A DNA stretch of 59,112 nt from assembly GCA_021775555.1 (NCBI GenBank), contig JAJFHP010000032.1:1-59112 (forward strand). Reading direction: 5' to 3'. The stretch comes from Hyphomicrobiales bacterium. Lineage in GTDB: Bacteria; Pseudomonadota; Alphaproteobacteria; Rhizobiales; Methyloligellaceae. This document shows, piece after piece, positions 44,795-53,791 of the stretch. The notes below the pieces were generated by a model. The model ran no database searches and was not told the DNA's origin. It saw only the letters and a list, made by a program, of their open reading frames with translations. The translations under genes and the position numbers were made by a program. Position 1 is the first letter of the stretch. Every line of letters starts with the position of its first letter.

Positions 44795-45214
44795 TCAGGC
44801 CGTGCCGGTCGTATCCTCGCCCGTCACATCCTTGCCCAGGGCCTTTGCGGCCGCCACGCGGTGGGTGGGCGTGATATGGGTGGAGACAAGCGAAATGGCG
44901 GCCGCGAGCACCGCCGCGTCATCACCAAAGCCAATCCCGGCAATAAAATCCGGCACGATGTCGATGGGCAGGATGAAATAGGCGAGAGCCCCGAGTAGGG
45001 TAGCACGCACCTTCAGCGGCGTATCGGTGTCCATGGCGCAGTAATAGGCCGCCACCAGGTCGTCGACGAAGGGGAGTTTTCCAGCGACGCGTTTCAGCTT
45101 GTCCCAGAACTCGGCGCGAACTTTCCGCTCACGCCGTTCAAGAGCGGATTCATCCATTTCCGCATCATTGAATGACGCGTCAAAATTCCCGGCATCATTT
45201 TTTCCAGCGCGCAT
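44795..45214 (-). CDS. DUF1232 protein (YkvA-like)
   Basis: The 139-residue protein has a central DUF1232 segment of two membrane-associated helices: KLPFVDDLVAAYYCAMDT, then LLGALAYFILPIDIVPDFIAGIGF and DDAAVLAAAISLV. The LPIDxxPDF motif is the family mark. The function is not established. It lies 41 bp upstream of the SpoU methylase gene on the same strand. Confidence 0.9.
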   Translation of the reverse strand: MRAGKNDAGNFDASFNDAEMDESALERRERKVRAEFWDKLKRVAGKLPFVDDLVAAYYCAMDTDTPLKVRATLLGALAYFILPIDIVPDFIAGIGFGDDAAVLAAAISLVSTHITPTHRVAAAKALGKDVTGEDTTGTA

Positions 45215-45375
45215 CTGATCTCCTGAGGCAGGTCAAAGTAAAAAGTATCCGTCCATTAGGGCCTCATAAAGACATAAGAGCCAGAATCACATCTCACAAG
45301 CCCGGCAGAATCGCTGGAGATCAAATCTGCATGAGGAACTGACAGTGAAGCGTTGTGAGTTGAGGATCCGTGTCG

Positions 45376-46395
45376 ATGGTTTGTAGCACGCGTAAAACTG
45401 CGCATCTCGCCCGCAGCCGCTTGTCAATCTGCCTATCCCTGGCACTGATGGTTCTGGCTTATGGATCCTCAATGATGACCCTCACCCCCGGCGCTAGAGC
45501 ACAAGGCGGAAATGCTGCGATGCTGACCAATTTGCGCGGGCAAATCCAGCGATATGGCTGCAACCTTCCGCAATATGCCACTTCAGTCGCCGGTTGCCGT
45601 TCGCTTCATGCCCGCGTGAAAAATTTACAGTCCGGAAAAAGTGAGACACGCAAACCCCGTAAGCCATATTCAAATCCGGCCCGATATTCTTCGTCCGGAT
45701 ACTCTTCGCGCCGCGCACAGCGCCCAAGCCGGCCATCATCGTCAGGAGGTTCTCTGTTCGCATCGCTGTTCGGCGGCACCGGGGCATACAGCAGTTCAAA
45801 CCGCTACAATTCCCATAACACCCCTTATCAGGGCCTGAGTGGCTGGTCGGATACCTACCCGGCCTACATGCGCAGCTATGGCCGATACCGGACGCTCTGC
45901 GTGCGCACCTGCGACGGCTATTACTGGCCCGTGAGTTTTTCAACCACGCGCTCCGGCATCGCGCGCGATGCCAAGCAGTGTGAGTCAAGCTGCCAGATTC
46001 CGGCCAAGCTGTTCTATCACCGCAATCCGGGCTCGGATGTGCAGGCGATGGTCGACCTTCAGGGCAAGCCCTATTCCACCATGGAGAATGCGTTCCGCTA
46101 CAGAGAGGAATATGTGCCCAATTGCCGTTGCAATCCGGAACCGTGGAGCGAGGCGGCCAAAGAAGTCTATGAGCAACGTGAGGAGATGGCCAATAATCCT
46201 GAAGCGCTGAAAAAGCTTGCGACTGCAGGCAATGCCGATGGCACGGCCATCAAAGCATATAACAGGGGCGGGTATTCTGCGACCAACCCCCAAGGCACCT
46301 ATTATCCAACGCCCGAACCCCGCCGCCGGACGCGCCCGCGATACAGGAGTAATGAACCGGGGCAGATGGATCGCTGGTCGGCCAGTTCCTGGTAA
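45376..46395 (+). CDS. DUF2865 exported protein
   Basis: The 339-residue protein has a signal peptide (LSICLSLALMVLAYG, cleavage near ARA at about 43) and a Ser/Arg/Tyr-rich linker. The DUF2865 core follows (YRTLCVRTCDGYYWPVSFSTTRSGIARDAKQCESSC), with paired cysteines and the STMENAFRYR and VPNCRCNPEPW segments. It is confined to alphaproteobacteria, and its function is unknown. ATG 45376 is preferred with GAGG ten bases upstream; GTG 45370 is in frame. Confidence 0.85.
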   Translation: MVCSTRKTAHLARSRLSICLSLALMVLAYGSSMMTLTPGARAQGGNAAMLTNLRGQIQRYGCNLPQYATSVAGCRSLHARVKNLQSGKSETRKPRKPYSNPARYSSSGYSSRRAQRPSRPSSSGGSLFASLFGGTGAYSSSNRYNSHNTPYQGLSGWSDTYPAYMRSYGRYRTLCVRTCDGYYWPVSFSTTRSGIARDAKQCESSCQIPAKLFYHRNPGSDVQAMVDLQGKPYSTMENAFRYREEYVPNCRCNPEPWSEAAKEVYEQREEMANNPEALKKLATAGNADGTAIKAYNRGGYSATNPQGTYYPTPEPRRRTRPRYRSNEPGQMDRWSASSW

Positions 46396-46399
46396 TGAC

Positions 46400-46693
46400 C
46401 TAGCCTTTCCCAAACGCATCCATTTTTTTGGCGAGCCTGATATCCAGTTCAGTCAAACCGCCTGCATCATGGGTCGAGAGCGTGACATCAACCCGGTTCC
46501 ACACATTGGACCATTCCGGGTGATGGTTCATCTTCTCGGCCATCAGCGCCACCCGAGCCATCCACCCGAAGGCGGCGTTGAAGTCGGCAAAGGTGAAGCT
46601 TTTGGATATCGCGTCGCGGCCTTCAACTTCACCCCAGCCCTCAAGACCTGAGAGCGCTTCAGAGCGGGCGCTTCCTTCAAGTTTGTCTGCCAT
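46400..46693 (-). CDS. phhB: 4a-hydroxytetrahydrobiopterin dehydratase
   Basis: The 97-residue pterin-4a-carbinolamine dehydratase has the family motif [28 protein letters not shown], with the three catalytic-type His residues. It regenerates the pterin cofactor of phenylalanine hydroxylase; no phhA is in the window, so a moonlighting or molybdopterin-linked role is also possible. It is convergent with DUF2865, with four bases between stops. Confidence 0.93.
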   Translation of the reverse strand: MADKLEGSARSEALSGLEGWGEVEGRDAISKSFTFADFNAAFGWMARVALMAEKMNHHPEWSNVWNRVDVTLSTHDAGGLTELDIRLAKKMDAFGKG

Positions 46694-46787
46694 GAATTGA
46701 ACCTCCCTGACCTCATAACCTCATCTTGTTTTGCCATGAACGCCATGTCATGGGAAAGCGGCAAAGCCACAAATATGAAGACACTCC

Positions 46788-47255
46788 ATGAAACATCATA
46801 AATTGCTGTTCGTCTGTCTTGGTAATATCTGCCGCTCGCCCATGGCCGAGGGCGTGTTCGCCTATGTGGCTGCACAAGCTGGGCATGCGGATCGATTCAC
46901 CCTCGATTCCGCCGGCACCGCGGCATGGCATACCGGCAATCCACCCGATCCTCGCGGGCAAACCGCTGCAGCTGCTCGGGACATTGATTTATCGGGACTG
47001 CGCGCCAGGCAGGTCCGGGAGAAGGACTTCACAGAATTTGATCTGATCCTTGCCATGGACGAGGCCAATTTTACGGAGCTGTCGGCACTTGCAACGGAGG
47101 GAAAAGCACACAAGGTTCGGCTGTTTCTCGATGATGCACCGGGCCTGGGCCTCAGCGAGGTACCCGATCCCTATTATGGCGGTGACGAGGGTTTTGAAGA
47201 GGTACTTGATCTCATAGAGACCGGATCAAAAGCGCTGCTCGCCAAGCTTATATAG
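46788..47255 (+). CDS. Low-molecular-weight protein-tyrosine phosphatase
   Basis: The 155-residue protein has the P-loop LFVCLGNICRSPMAEG (C-x5-R-S) near its start and the general-acid Asp in VPDPYYGGDEGF. Members dephosphorylate protein tyrosines or phosphoarginine, often in polysaccharide control. No kinase partner is adjacent. It is divergent from phhB. Confidence 0.95.
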   Translation: MKHHKLLFVCLGNICRSPMAEGVFAYVAAQAGHADRFTLDSAGTAAWHTGNPPDPRGQTAAAARDIDLSGLRARQVREKDFTEFDLILAMDEANFTELSALATEGKAHKVRLFLDDAPGLGLSEVPDPYYGGDEGFEEVLDLIETGSKALLAKLI

Positions 47256-47259
47256 AGCG

Positions 47260-47790
47260 TTACAAATCGAACTCCTGCTCCACCACGTAAGGCCCGCCGC
47301 CGCGTCCCTCACGCGCCGAGAACAGCACGAAGCGCGACACGGTAAAACCGGGTGAAAGAAATACACCATTCTGCTCCAGATATTTCGCAACATCATTTGC
47401 CCTGGTTCCGCGCATCCTTGCCAGTGTCACATGGGGATGAAACTTGCGGCCCTCCGGCTCCAGGCCAGCGGCAATAGCGGCCTGCTCATGGGCATTCGCC
47501 AGTGCTGCCAGCTCATCGCTAGGGCCAACCCCGGCCCACACGGTACGCGGTCGCCCACGGCCGAAGCTTCCAACTCCATCAAGCGTGAGCATGAATGGCG
47601 CGGCACTGATCCGTGCCAGGGCTTGTGTGAAACGCTCCGCTGCATCGCCATCAACATCGCCGATAAACCGCAACGTAATGTGATAATTCTCTGGCTCCAC
47701 CCAGCGGGCATTCTCAAGGCCGCCTTTGAGCATGGTGAGCCGGTCTGAAATTTCACGTGGAATCTCAAGTCCTGAAAACAGTCTTGGCAT
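47260..47790 (-). CDS. thpR: RNA 2',3'-cyclic phosphodiesterase
   Basis: The 176-residue 2H phosphoesterase has two catalytic motifs, HITLRFIG at about residue 38 and HPHVTLARMRG at about 120, as in the LigT/ThpR type that opens cyclic phosphates on RNA ends. It lies five bases after the tesA stop on the same strand and is probably co-transcribed. Confidence 0.92.
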   Translation of the reverse strand: MPRLFSGLEIPREISDRLTMLKGGLENARWVEPENYHITLRFIGDVDGDAAERFTQALARISAAPFMLTLDGVGSFGRGRPRTVWAGVGPSDELAALANAHEQAAIAAGLEPEGRKFHPHVTLARMRGTRANDVAKYLEQNGVFLSPGFTVSRFVLFSAREGRGGGPYVVEQEFDL

Positions 47791-47795
47791 GGAGC

Positions 47796-48518
47796 TTACT
47801 GGGTCTTGCTCTGGCGCCCGGAAATGCGGCCCAGAAGTTTTTCCACCAGAGGCACCATCTGCTTGACGATTAATTTCACGCCCTCTGGGTTGGGGTGCAG
47901 CCCGTCGGCCAGGTTGAGGTTCCTCTTGCCCGCCACATCAAACAGGAAGAAGGGGTACAGCAGTAGATCATGCTTTTTCGCCAGCGCGGGATAGATGGGG
48001 TCGAATTTTTGTGAATATTCAACGCCCAGATTGCGCGGGGCCAGCATACCCGCCAGCAAAGGTTCAGCGCCTTTCGCCTTAATGCGAGTGATGAGCGCAT
48101 CAAGATTATCGCGCGTTTTTGCCGGGTCCAGGCCTCGCAAGGCATCGTTGGCGCCAAGTTCCAGAATCGCGCCTTGTGCACCCTTGGGGAAAGACCACTC
48201 GAAGCGCTTCAGCCCCGCCGCCGTGGTATCACCAGACACGCTCGCATTGACCACCCGCACATCATGACCGCGCTCTTTGAGTGCTTTTTCCAGCTGAGCG
48301 GGGAAAGCATCGGTTTCGCTCAAGCCAAATCCGGCTGACAGACTATCGCCATATGTGGCCAGGAGAATTCTTTCTCCGGCGCGGACAGAAATCGAGGTAA
48401 AGGAGAGAAGGATTGCGAGCGCCAGACCGTATAAGACTAGAGGCGGGGTAAATGCCCGGACAGTCATAAGACCCGTGTGCCTTATCCGGGCCAAATTCTT
48501 GAGTTGAGTGTCTGACAT
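47796..48518 (-). CDS. tesA: SGNH arylesterase / thioesterase I
   Basis: The 240-residue exported hydrolase has a hydrophobic signal (LVLYGLALAILLSFT) and the SGNH blocks: nucleophile in LATYGDSLSAGFGL, Gly in NASVSGDTTAAG, Asn in LELGANDALRG and the Asp/His in DGLHPNPEGV. It acts on acyl esters or thioesters in the periplasm. ATG 48518 is taken; ATG 48467 would also leave a signal peptide. The open frame continues to 49577 antisense to ybbA and is spurious there. It is divergent from ybbA, as in E. coli. Confidence 0.92.
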   Translation of the reverse strand: MSDTQLKNLARIRHTGLMTVRAFTPPLVLYGLALAILLSFTSISVRAGERILLATYGDSLSAGFGLSETDAFPAQLEKALKERGHDVRVVNASVSGDTTAAGLKRFEWSFPKGAQGAILELGANDALRGLDPAKTRDNLDALITRIKAKGAEPLLAGMLAPRNLGVEYSQKFDPIYPALAKKHDLLLYPFFLFDVAGKRNLNLADGLHPNPEGVKLIVKQMVPLVEKLLGRISGRQSKTQ

Positions 48519-48563
48519 AAATTTCACGATTTCTTTTCTAACCCGGCAGCATGTCGATTTGCT

Positions 48564-49307
48564 ATGACATCTCGATATGAGGAGCACCAGCCCTTGAAGC
48601 AAGATGTAAAACCTCCGGCCATATGTCTTCGGGACGTATATGTCACCCTGCCGAGCCGGGCGGGCAAGGTTGAAATTTTGCGCGGGGTCGACCTGACACT
48701 CAAGCAGGGCGAGGCGGTTGCGGTCGTCGGCCCGAGCGGTTCCGGCAAGACCACCCTGCTGATGGTCACCGCCGGGCTGGAGCTTGCAACCAGCGGGCAG
48801 GTTGAGATCGCCGGCCGGGATATAACGGGCCAGAGCGAAGATGAACTGGCGAAACTTCGCGCAGGGAATATCGGCATCGTGTTCCAGTCGTTCCACCTGG
48901 TTCCAACCATGACGGCTTTGGAAAATGTCGCTCTCCCGCTTGAGTTTCTGGGCGCTCCTGATGCTTTTGAGGCCGCACGAAAGTCCTTGCAGGACGTAGA
49001 GCTTGATCATCGCATGGACCATTTCCCGGCCCAGCTCTCGGGCGGCGAACAACAGCGGGTTGCCCTGGCGCGCGCACTCTCGGCCAGTCCGAAAATCATC
49101 CTGGCAGATGAGCCGACCGGTAATCTCGACACCAGGACCGGCGAGGCGGTCATGGACTTGCTGTTCGATCTGCGCGCACGCCATAACGCGACCCTGATGC
49201 TCATCACCCATGACGAGAAGCTCGCCAAACGCTGCGAACGGGTGCTGAAGATGAGCGATGGTAATTTTGACGAGCCGGCTCGCAAGCGCACAGGCGCACC
49301 CGCATGA
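48564..49307 (+). CDS. ybbA: ABC transporter ATP-binding protein, YbbA/LolD-like
   Basis: The 247-residue ATPase has Walker A VGPSGSGKTTL, the signature LSGGEQQRVALARALS, Walker B KIILADEPTGNLD and the His switch MLITHDEKL. It pairs with the FtsX-type permease that overlaps it by four bases (ATGA). The tesA-ybbA-ybbP arrangement suggests a role in moving a lipid-linked or acyl product across the envelope, but the substrate is not established. Confidence 0.94.
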   Translation: MTSRYEEHQPLKQDVKPPAICLRDVYVTLPSRAGKVEILRGVDLTLKQGEAVAVVGPSGSGKTTLLMVTAGLELATSGQVEIAGRDITGQSEDELAKLRAGNIGIVFQSFHLVPTMTALENVALPLEFLGAPDAFEAARKSLQDVELDHRMDHFPAQLSGGEQQRVALARALSASPKIILADEPTGNLDTRTGEAVMDLLFDLRARHNATLMLITHDEKLAKRCERVLKMSDGNFDEPARKRTGAPA

Positions 49308-51892
49308 GCACTGACGCCTTTTCCAGGCCGCCAGCCGCTGGCAAGCGTTTGACACTGCCGCTTGTTTTGCGTTTGGCGCTGCGTGACCTGCGCCTGGGCT
49401 GGACTGGCTTCGCCATTTTCGTGGCCTGCATTTCCCTGGGAGTCGCTGCAATTGCCGGTATAGGCTCACTGGCCGGTGCACTGGAATCGGGGCTCGCCCG
49501 GCAGGGCCAAACCATTCTTGGCGGTGATCTGGCGCTCGGCCTGGTCCATCGCCAGGCGAATGCTGAACAGCGCACATTTATGGGCAACCTCGGGAACGTT
49601 TCCGAAGTTGCCACCATGCGTGCAATGTCACGGGTGGAAAACGGCAAGCGCCTCGCGCTGGTGCGCCTCAAGGCGGTGGACAAAAACTACCCGCTCTATG
49701 GAAAGATTGCACTGAGCGCCAACGACAAACAACTTCCCATGTCATCGCTGAGAGCGTCCGGGGTGGTGGCTGTTGAACCCTTGTTGCTTGAGCGGCTGGA
49801 GATGAAGGTTGGCGAGCATCTGCGCATCGGCAATGCCAGCCTGAAAATCATCGCCAGGCTCGTTCGCGAACCTGACCAGCTGGCCGGACGGCCCTCCTTT
49901 GGCCCTCGCGTATTGATGTCTCTGGAAAACCTCAACGCGACCGGCCTATTTCAGCCCGGCAGTCTGATCCGCTGGCGCTACCGCATTGCGTTGAGTGACT
50001 CCACGCAAACAAGTGTGAAGGGGCTGGGTGCAATAACCAAACAAATCGAGAAGCGGTTCCCGGATGCGGGCTTCACCATCCGCGACCGCAGAAATCCCTC
50101 GCCCAGTGTGAGCCGGGTGGCAACGCGCCTGTCGCAGTTCCTCACCCTCGTCGGCATCACCACGCTGATGATTGGCGGCATCGGCGTCGCCAATGCCATT
50201 GCCGCTTATCTGGTCCGCAAACGCCCCGTGATCGCCGCCTTCAAATGTCTTGGCGCCAGTGGCGGTACCATCTTCCGCATCTACCTTGCCGAGGTGCTGA
50301 TACTCGCCGGGCTCGGGACACTCATCGGCCTTGCGCTAGGGGCGTTGCTCCCCCTTGGCGTGGCGAGCATGGGTTCCGGTGCATTACCCGTGCAACTCGC
50401 CCTGGAGCCGCAACCTTTCGCGCTCGTTCTGGCCAGTGCCTATGGCTTGCTTACTGCGCTCATGTTCGTGTTCTGGCCGCTGGGGCAGGCGAGAGACCTG
50501 TCCGCAGCTCTCCTGCTGAGACAACAGGTGTCCGACGAGCAATCCCGGCCCCGAAAATTATATATCGCCTTGAGTATCGGGTGCGGCCTCATGCTTGCCG
50601 GCATTGCGATAGCTTCCGCGCAGGCACGCCTGCTTGCCGTATTGGCCTGCGCCGGACTGGTGGCCGTGTTTTGCCTGTTCCTGGGCGTGGGATGGCTAAT
50701 TGAACGCATGGCGAGGCGTCTTCCGCGCCCTCGCAATGTTGCATTCGCCCTGGCCCGCGCCAGCCTCGCAGGTCCGGGAGGTCTGGCCCGGCCCGTCGCC
50801 CTGTCACTTGGTGCCAGCCTGACGCTGCTCTGCGCTGTGGCACTTGTGAATGCCTCTCTGCAGAAAGAATTTGAAACCACGATCCCCTCCAAGGCTCCGA
50901 GTTATTTCGTGCTCGATGTCGGCAAGGAGCAGATGGGGAAACTGGAAGCCCTGGTGCGCCGTCATGAACCTGAAACGCTTATTGGCAATGCGCCCATGCT
51001 GCGCGGACGCATTGTGAGGCTCAACGAGAAACGCCCTAGCGAAATCAAGCCTGCGCCCGGCACCGCGTGGGTGCTGAACGGTGATCGGGGCCTGAGTTAT
51101 TCAGATGTGGTGCCTGAAGGCTCTGAACTGGTGAAGGGGAAGTGGTGGGCCAAGGATTATGACGGTGAACCGCTGGTTTCTTTTGAAGGCGAGATCGCGC
51201 AAGGCCTCGGCCTCAAGATGGGGGACCATGTCACGGTCAATGTGCTGGGGCGCAACGTCACCGCGAAGATTGCAAATTTCCGCAAGGTAGACTGGGATTC
51301 GCTGGCGATAAATTTTGTCATGGTGTTCACCCCGAATACGCTTGCGGGCGCACCGCACAATATCCTGGCGACCCTGACCCTGCCGGAAGAATCACGCCTG
51401 TCCAAGGAAGGGGCAATGATCCAGGAAATTTCCGAAACCATGCCTAATGTCACGGCCCTGCGTGTGCGTGATGCTATCGATACATTTCGTGCCATTGCCG
51501 AAAAAGTCATGGCGGCGATCGAAGCTGCCGGCGGTGTGACGCTGATTGCCGGCGCCATCGTACTGGCTGGCGCGCTCACAACTGCGCATCGTCGCCGGAT
51601 TCGAGAGGCGGTCATTTTCAAGACGCTCGGCGCGACCCGGATGCGGGTCGTGAGCGCCCATCTCATCGAATATGGCGTTCTGGCTCTGGTAACGGGCGTG
51701 TTCGCGGCGGCTCTCGGCACGCTCGGCGCATTCCTGGTTGTGAAATTCGCAATGGAGGCAAGTTTCATATTTGATATTCCGGCCATTCTTACAGCCATTG
51801 CGTGGGCCGTTAGCCTGGTGCTGATATTTGGAGCCCTTGCCACGTGGCGGGTCCTTGGTGCAAAAGCCTCTGCACATTTACGCCAGAGGTGA
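49304..51892 (+). CDS. ybbP: ABC transporter permease, FtsX family (YbbP-like)
   Basis: The 862-residue inner-membrane protein has the YbbP layout: an N-terminal helix (about 32-60), a large periplasmic domain, three helices (about 270-390), further helices (about 410-460), a second periplasmic domain and the FtsX core at the C-terminus (ALTTAHRRRIREAVIFKTLGATRMRVVSAHLIEYG). It works with YbbA in a mechanotransmission-type ABC complex. Length is a little above the E. coli protein. Confidence 0.93.
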   Translation: MSTDAFSRPPAAGKRLTLPLVLRLALRDLRLGWTGFAIFVACISLGVAAIAGIGSLAGALESGLARQGQTILGGDLALGLVHRQANAEQRTFMGNLGNVSEVATMRAMSRVENGKRLALVRLKAVDKNYPLYGKIALSANDKQLPMSSLRASGVVAVEPLLLERLEMKVGEHLRIGNASLKIIARLVREPDQLAGRPSFGPRVLMSLENLNATGLFQPGSLIRWRYRIALSDSTQTSVKGLGAITKQIEKRFPDAGFTIRDRRNPSPSVSRVATRLSQFLTLVGITTLMIGGIGVANAIAAYLVRKRPVIAAFKCLGASGGTIFRIYLAEVLILAGLGTLIGLALGALLPLGVASMGSGALPVQLALEPQPFALVLASAYGLLTALMFVFWPLGQARDLSAALLLRQQVSDEQSRPRKLYIALSIGCGLMLAGIAIASAQARLLAVLACAGLVAVFCLFLGVGWLIERMARRLPRPRNVAFALARASLAGPGGLARPVALSLGASLTLLCAVALVNASLQKEFETTIPSKAPSYFVLDVGKEQMGKLEALVRRHEPETLIGNAPMLRGRIVRLNEKRPSEIKPAPGTAWVLNGDRGLSYSDVVPEGSELVKGKWWAKDYDGEPLVSFEGEIAQGLGLKMGDHVTVNVLGRNVTAKIANFRKVDWDSLAINFVMVFTPNTLAGAPHNILATLTLPEESRLSKEGAMIQEISETMPNVTALRVRDAIDTFRAIAEKVMAAIEAAGGVTLIAGAIVLAGALTTAHRRRIREAVIFKTLGATRMRVVSAHLIEYGVLALVTGVFAAALGTLGAFLVVKFAMEASFIFDIPAILTAIAWAVSLVLIFGALATWRVLGAKASAHLRQR

Positions 51893-51899
51893 GACAGTA

Positions 51900-52769
51900 T
51901 TGACCGCAACCAAACACGCCAAATTCATGCCAAACCTGATATTCGATGTCGGGATGCACAAGGGTGAGGACACCGAGTTCTATCTCAAGAAAGGCTTTGA
52001 CGTTGTAGCCTTCGAGGCCCATCCGGACCTGATAGCGGAGACCAAATCTTCGCTCGCCCAGTTTATCGCTGATAAGCGCCTGCGCATTGTCGAGGGCGCC
52101 ATCGTGCCTGATCCAAGCGTGAATCATATCGTCTTCTACCAGTATGCGGATCGTTCAAAATGGGGGACGATTGAATCCGATGTCGTTCAATCGAGCGCAA
52201 AACGTGCTGCAGGTGTAACGGAAATCAAGGTTCCAACCATCGATTTTGCCTCCGTGATCCAGAGCACCGGCATGCCCTACTATATGAAGATCGATATCGA
52301 GGGCGCGGACATTCACTGCCTTGAGGTGCTGAAGTCGTTTGACACAAAGCCTGCCTATCTTTCGATCGAGGCGATCGAGCAGGATATCGGCAATCAGAAG
52401 AAACAGATCGATCTGCTCTGCGAGCTTGGTTTCAACGGCTTCAAGGCCATTCAGCAGGCCCGGATGCATCGCAGGGTATTGCCCGCAGTCTCATCTGAAG
52501 GAAATTCCATCACGCATCATTTCGCCAAAGGATCATCCGGGCCCTTCGGCAGCGACCTTGAGGGAGACTGGTGCGGCTCGGAAGAAATCCTCACCGGGTA
52601 TGAAAGAATATTCCGGCGCAACCGGCGGGTTACGGACTCGGTCTTCTGGAAAACGGCCCTGATCCGCAAGCCAGTGCGGCGCGCCATTGAATTCTTTACC
52701 GGCACCACGATTCCGGGCTGGTATGACACCCATGCACGGCACAGCGCTCACAAACCAGGCAAAATCTGA
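51900..52769 (+). CDS. FkbM-family methyltransferase
   Basis: The 289-residue protein has an S-adenosylmethionine-binding start (NLIFDVGMHKGEDTEFYLKKGFDVVAFEAHP) and the FkbM-type core with VPTIDFASVIQSTGMPYYMKIDIEGAD. Members methylate sugars or lipids. I use TTG 51900, which has AGGTGAGA upstream within the ybbP end; ATG 51927 is an alternative that would cut eight residues before the fold. The substrate is unknown. Confidence 0.8.
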   Translation: MTATKHAKFMPNLIFDVGMHKGEDTEFYLKKGFDVVAFEAHPDLIAETKSSLAQFIADKRLRIVEGAIVPDPSVNHIVFYQYADRSKWGTIESDVVQSSAKRAAGVTEIKVPTIDFASVIQSTGMPYYMKIDIEGADIHCLEVLKSFDTKPAYLSIEAIEQDIGNQKKQIDLLCELGFNGFKAIQQARMHRRVLPAVSSEGNSITHHFAKGSSGPFGSDLEGDWCGSEEILTGYERIFRRNRRVTDSVFWKTALIRKPVRRAIEFFTGTTIPGWYDTHARHSAHKPGKI

Positions 52770-52796
52770 ACTCTTAACACTGTGATCGGGCATGAC

Positions 52797-52888
52797 TTGC
52801 GCATTGGACCCGAAATCACCATATTAACAGCCAAATTCAGGTGTTAGACCTGATGCGGAAATTCAATCAGCCAAAAGGACGATTCAAC
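52797..52888 (+). promoter_or_regulatory. Probable promoter and leader of the BI-1/YbhL gene
   Basis: TTGCGC (52797-52802) and an AT-rich box around 52821-52827 are spaced like -35 and -10 elements. Downstream CAGGT-GTTAG-ACCTG (52838-52852) forms a perfect five-bp hairpin, and AAAGGA precedes the ATG 52889. Rhizobiales carry a described structured leader (ybhL motif) in front of ybhL genes. I could not compare to its consensus from memory, so identity with it is a possibility only. Confidence 0.4.
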
Positions 52889-53647
52889 ATGGCGGAATTT
52901 GACAGACAAGGATATGCGCGACCGACCAGCGTGACTGGCGCCGATGCACATGCCATCGACCAGGGACTGCGCGCCTATATGCTCCGCGTCTATAACTATA
53001 TGGCGGCAGGCGTCGCGATTACCGGCGTCGTGGCATACGTCACCTACATGATGGCTGTGGTTCAGACCCCGGCCGGTATGCAGCTCACTGATTTCGGCAA
53101 CATGATCTTCAACAGCCCGCTCAAATGGGTTGTCATGCTGGCCCCGCTCGGCATGGTGTTTTTCCTCTCTGCCCGTATGGGGCGGATGAGCCTTGGTGCC
53201 GCGCAAATGGCCTTCTGGGCTTTTGCCTCGCTGATGGGCCTGTCGCTGGCATCGATCTTCATGGTCTACGCCGGGGAATCCATCACCCGCGTGTTCTTCA
53301 TCTCTTCGGCGGCTTTCGCCGGCCTGAGCCTCTATGGCTACACTACGAAGAAGGACCTGTCGGGCTGGGGATCGTTCCTGATCATGGGCCTTATCGGCAT
53401 CATCATCGCCTCGATTGTAAACATCTTCCTCGCTTCAAGCGCGATGCAGTTCGCCATATCGGTGATCGGTGTGCTCGTGTTTGCCGGCCTCACCGCCTAC
53501 GACACGCAGCAGATCAAGGAAATGTATTATGAAGGTGACGGCGTCGCGACCATGGGCAAAAAGGCCATCATGGGCGCGCTTCGTCTCTATCTCGACTTCA
53601 TTAACCTGTTCATGATGCTGCTTTCGCTGTTCGGCAATCGCAACTAG
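52889..53647 (+). CDS. ybhL: Bax inhibitor-1/YccA family membrane protein (YbhL)
   Basis: The 252-residue protein has seven hydrophobic helices and the BI-1 marks: QGLRAYMLRVYNYMAAG at the first helix, LYGYTTKKDLSGWGSFL, and the Asp pair motif TAYDTQQIKEMYY near the end, which in bacterial relatives gates a pH-dependent Ca2+ leak. ATG 52889 has AAAGGA upstream, so the earlier GTG 52841 frame is unlikely. It ends before a strong terminator (53675-53709). Confidence 0.93.
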   Translation: MAEFDRQGYARPTSVTGADAHAIDQGLRAYMLRVYNYMAAGVAITGVVAYVTYMMAVVQTPAGMQLTDFGNMIFNSPLKWVVMLAPLGMVFFLSARMGRMSLGAAQMAFWAFASLMGLSLASIFMVYAGESITRVFFISSAAFAGLSLYGYTTKKDLSGWGSFLIMGLIGIIIASIVNIFLASSAMQFAISVIGVLVFAGLTAYDTQQIKEMYYEGDGVATMGKKAIMGALRLYLDFINLFMMLLSLFGNRN

Positions 53648-53674
53648 CATCTGCTAACAGGCATGAAATTCAAG

Positions 53675-53709
53675 CGGGCTCCGGTTTATTCCGGGGCCCG
53701 TTTTCTTTT
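53675..53709 (+). terminator. Rho-independent terminator after ybhL
   Basis: CGGGCTCCGG (53675-53684) and CCGGGGCCCG (53691-53700) form a ten-bp GC stem with one G-U pair and a TTTATT loop, followed by TTTTCTTTT. It lies 28 bp after the ybhL stop and 83 bp before the next start on the same strand. Confidence 0.92.
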
Positions 53710-53791
53710 GCATCGGGTGCCTATTTTTTAGCCGGACATGCCTTTTATTTCGTCTTGCCCTCACCCCCTTTATCCCTTCAGACTTCCGCAC

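Noticed and set aside
48519-49577. N-terminal extension of tesA of more than 350 codons
   Set aside because: This part is antisense to ybbA with intact Walker motifs. The SGNH enzyme with its signal peptide starts at 48518 or 48467.
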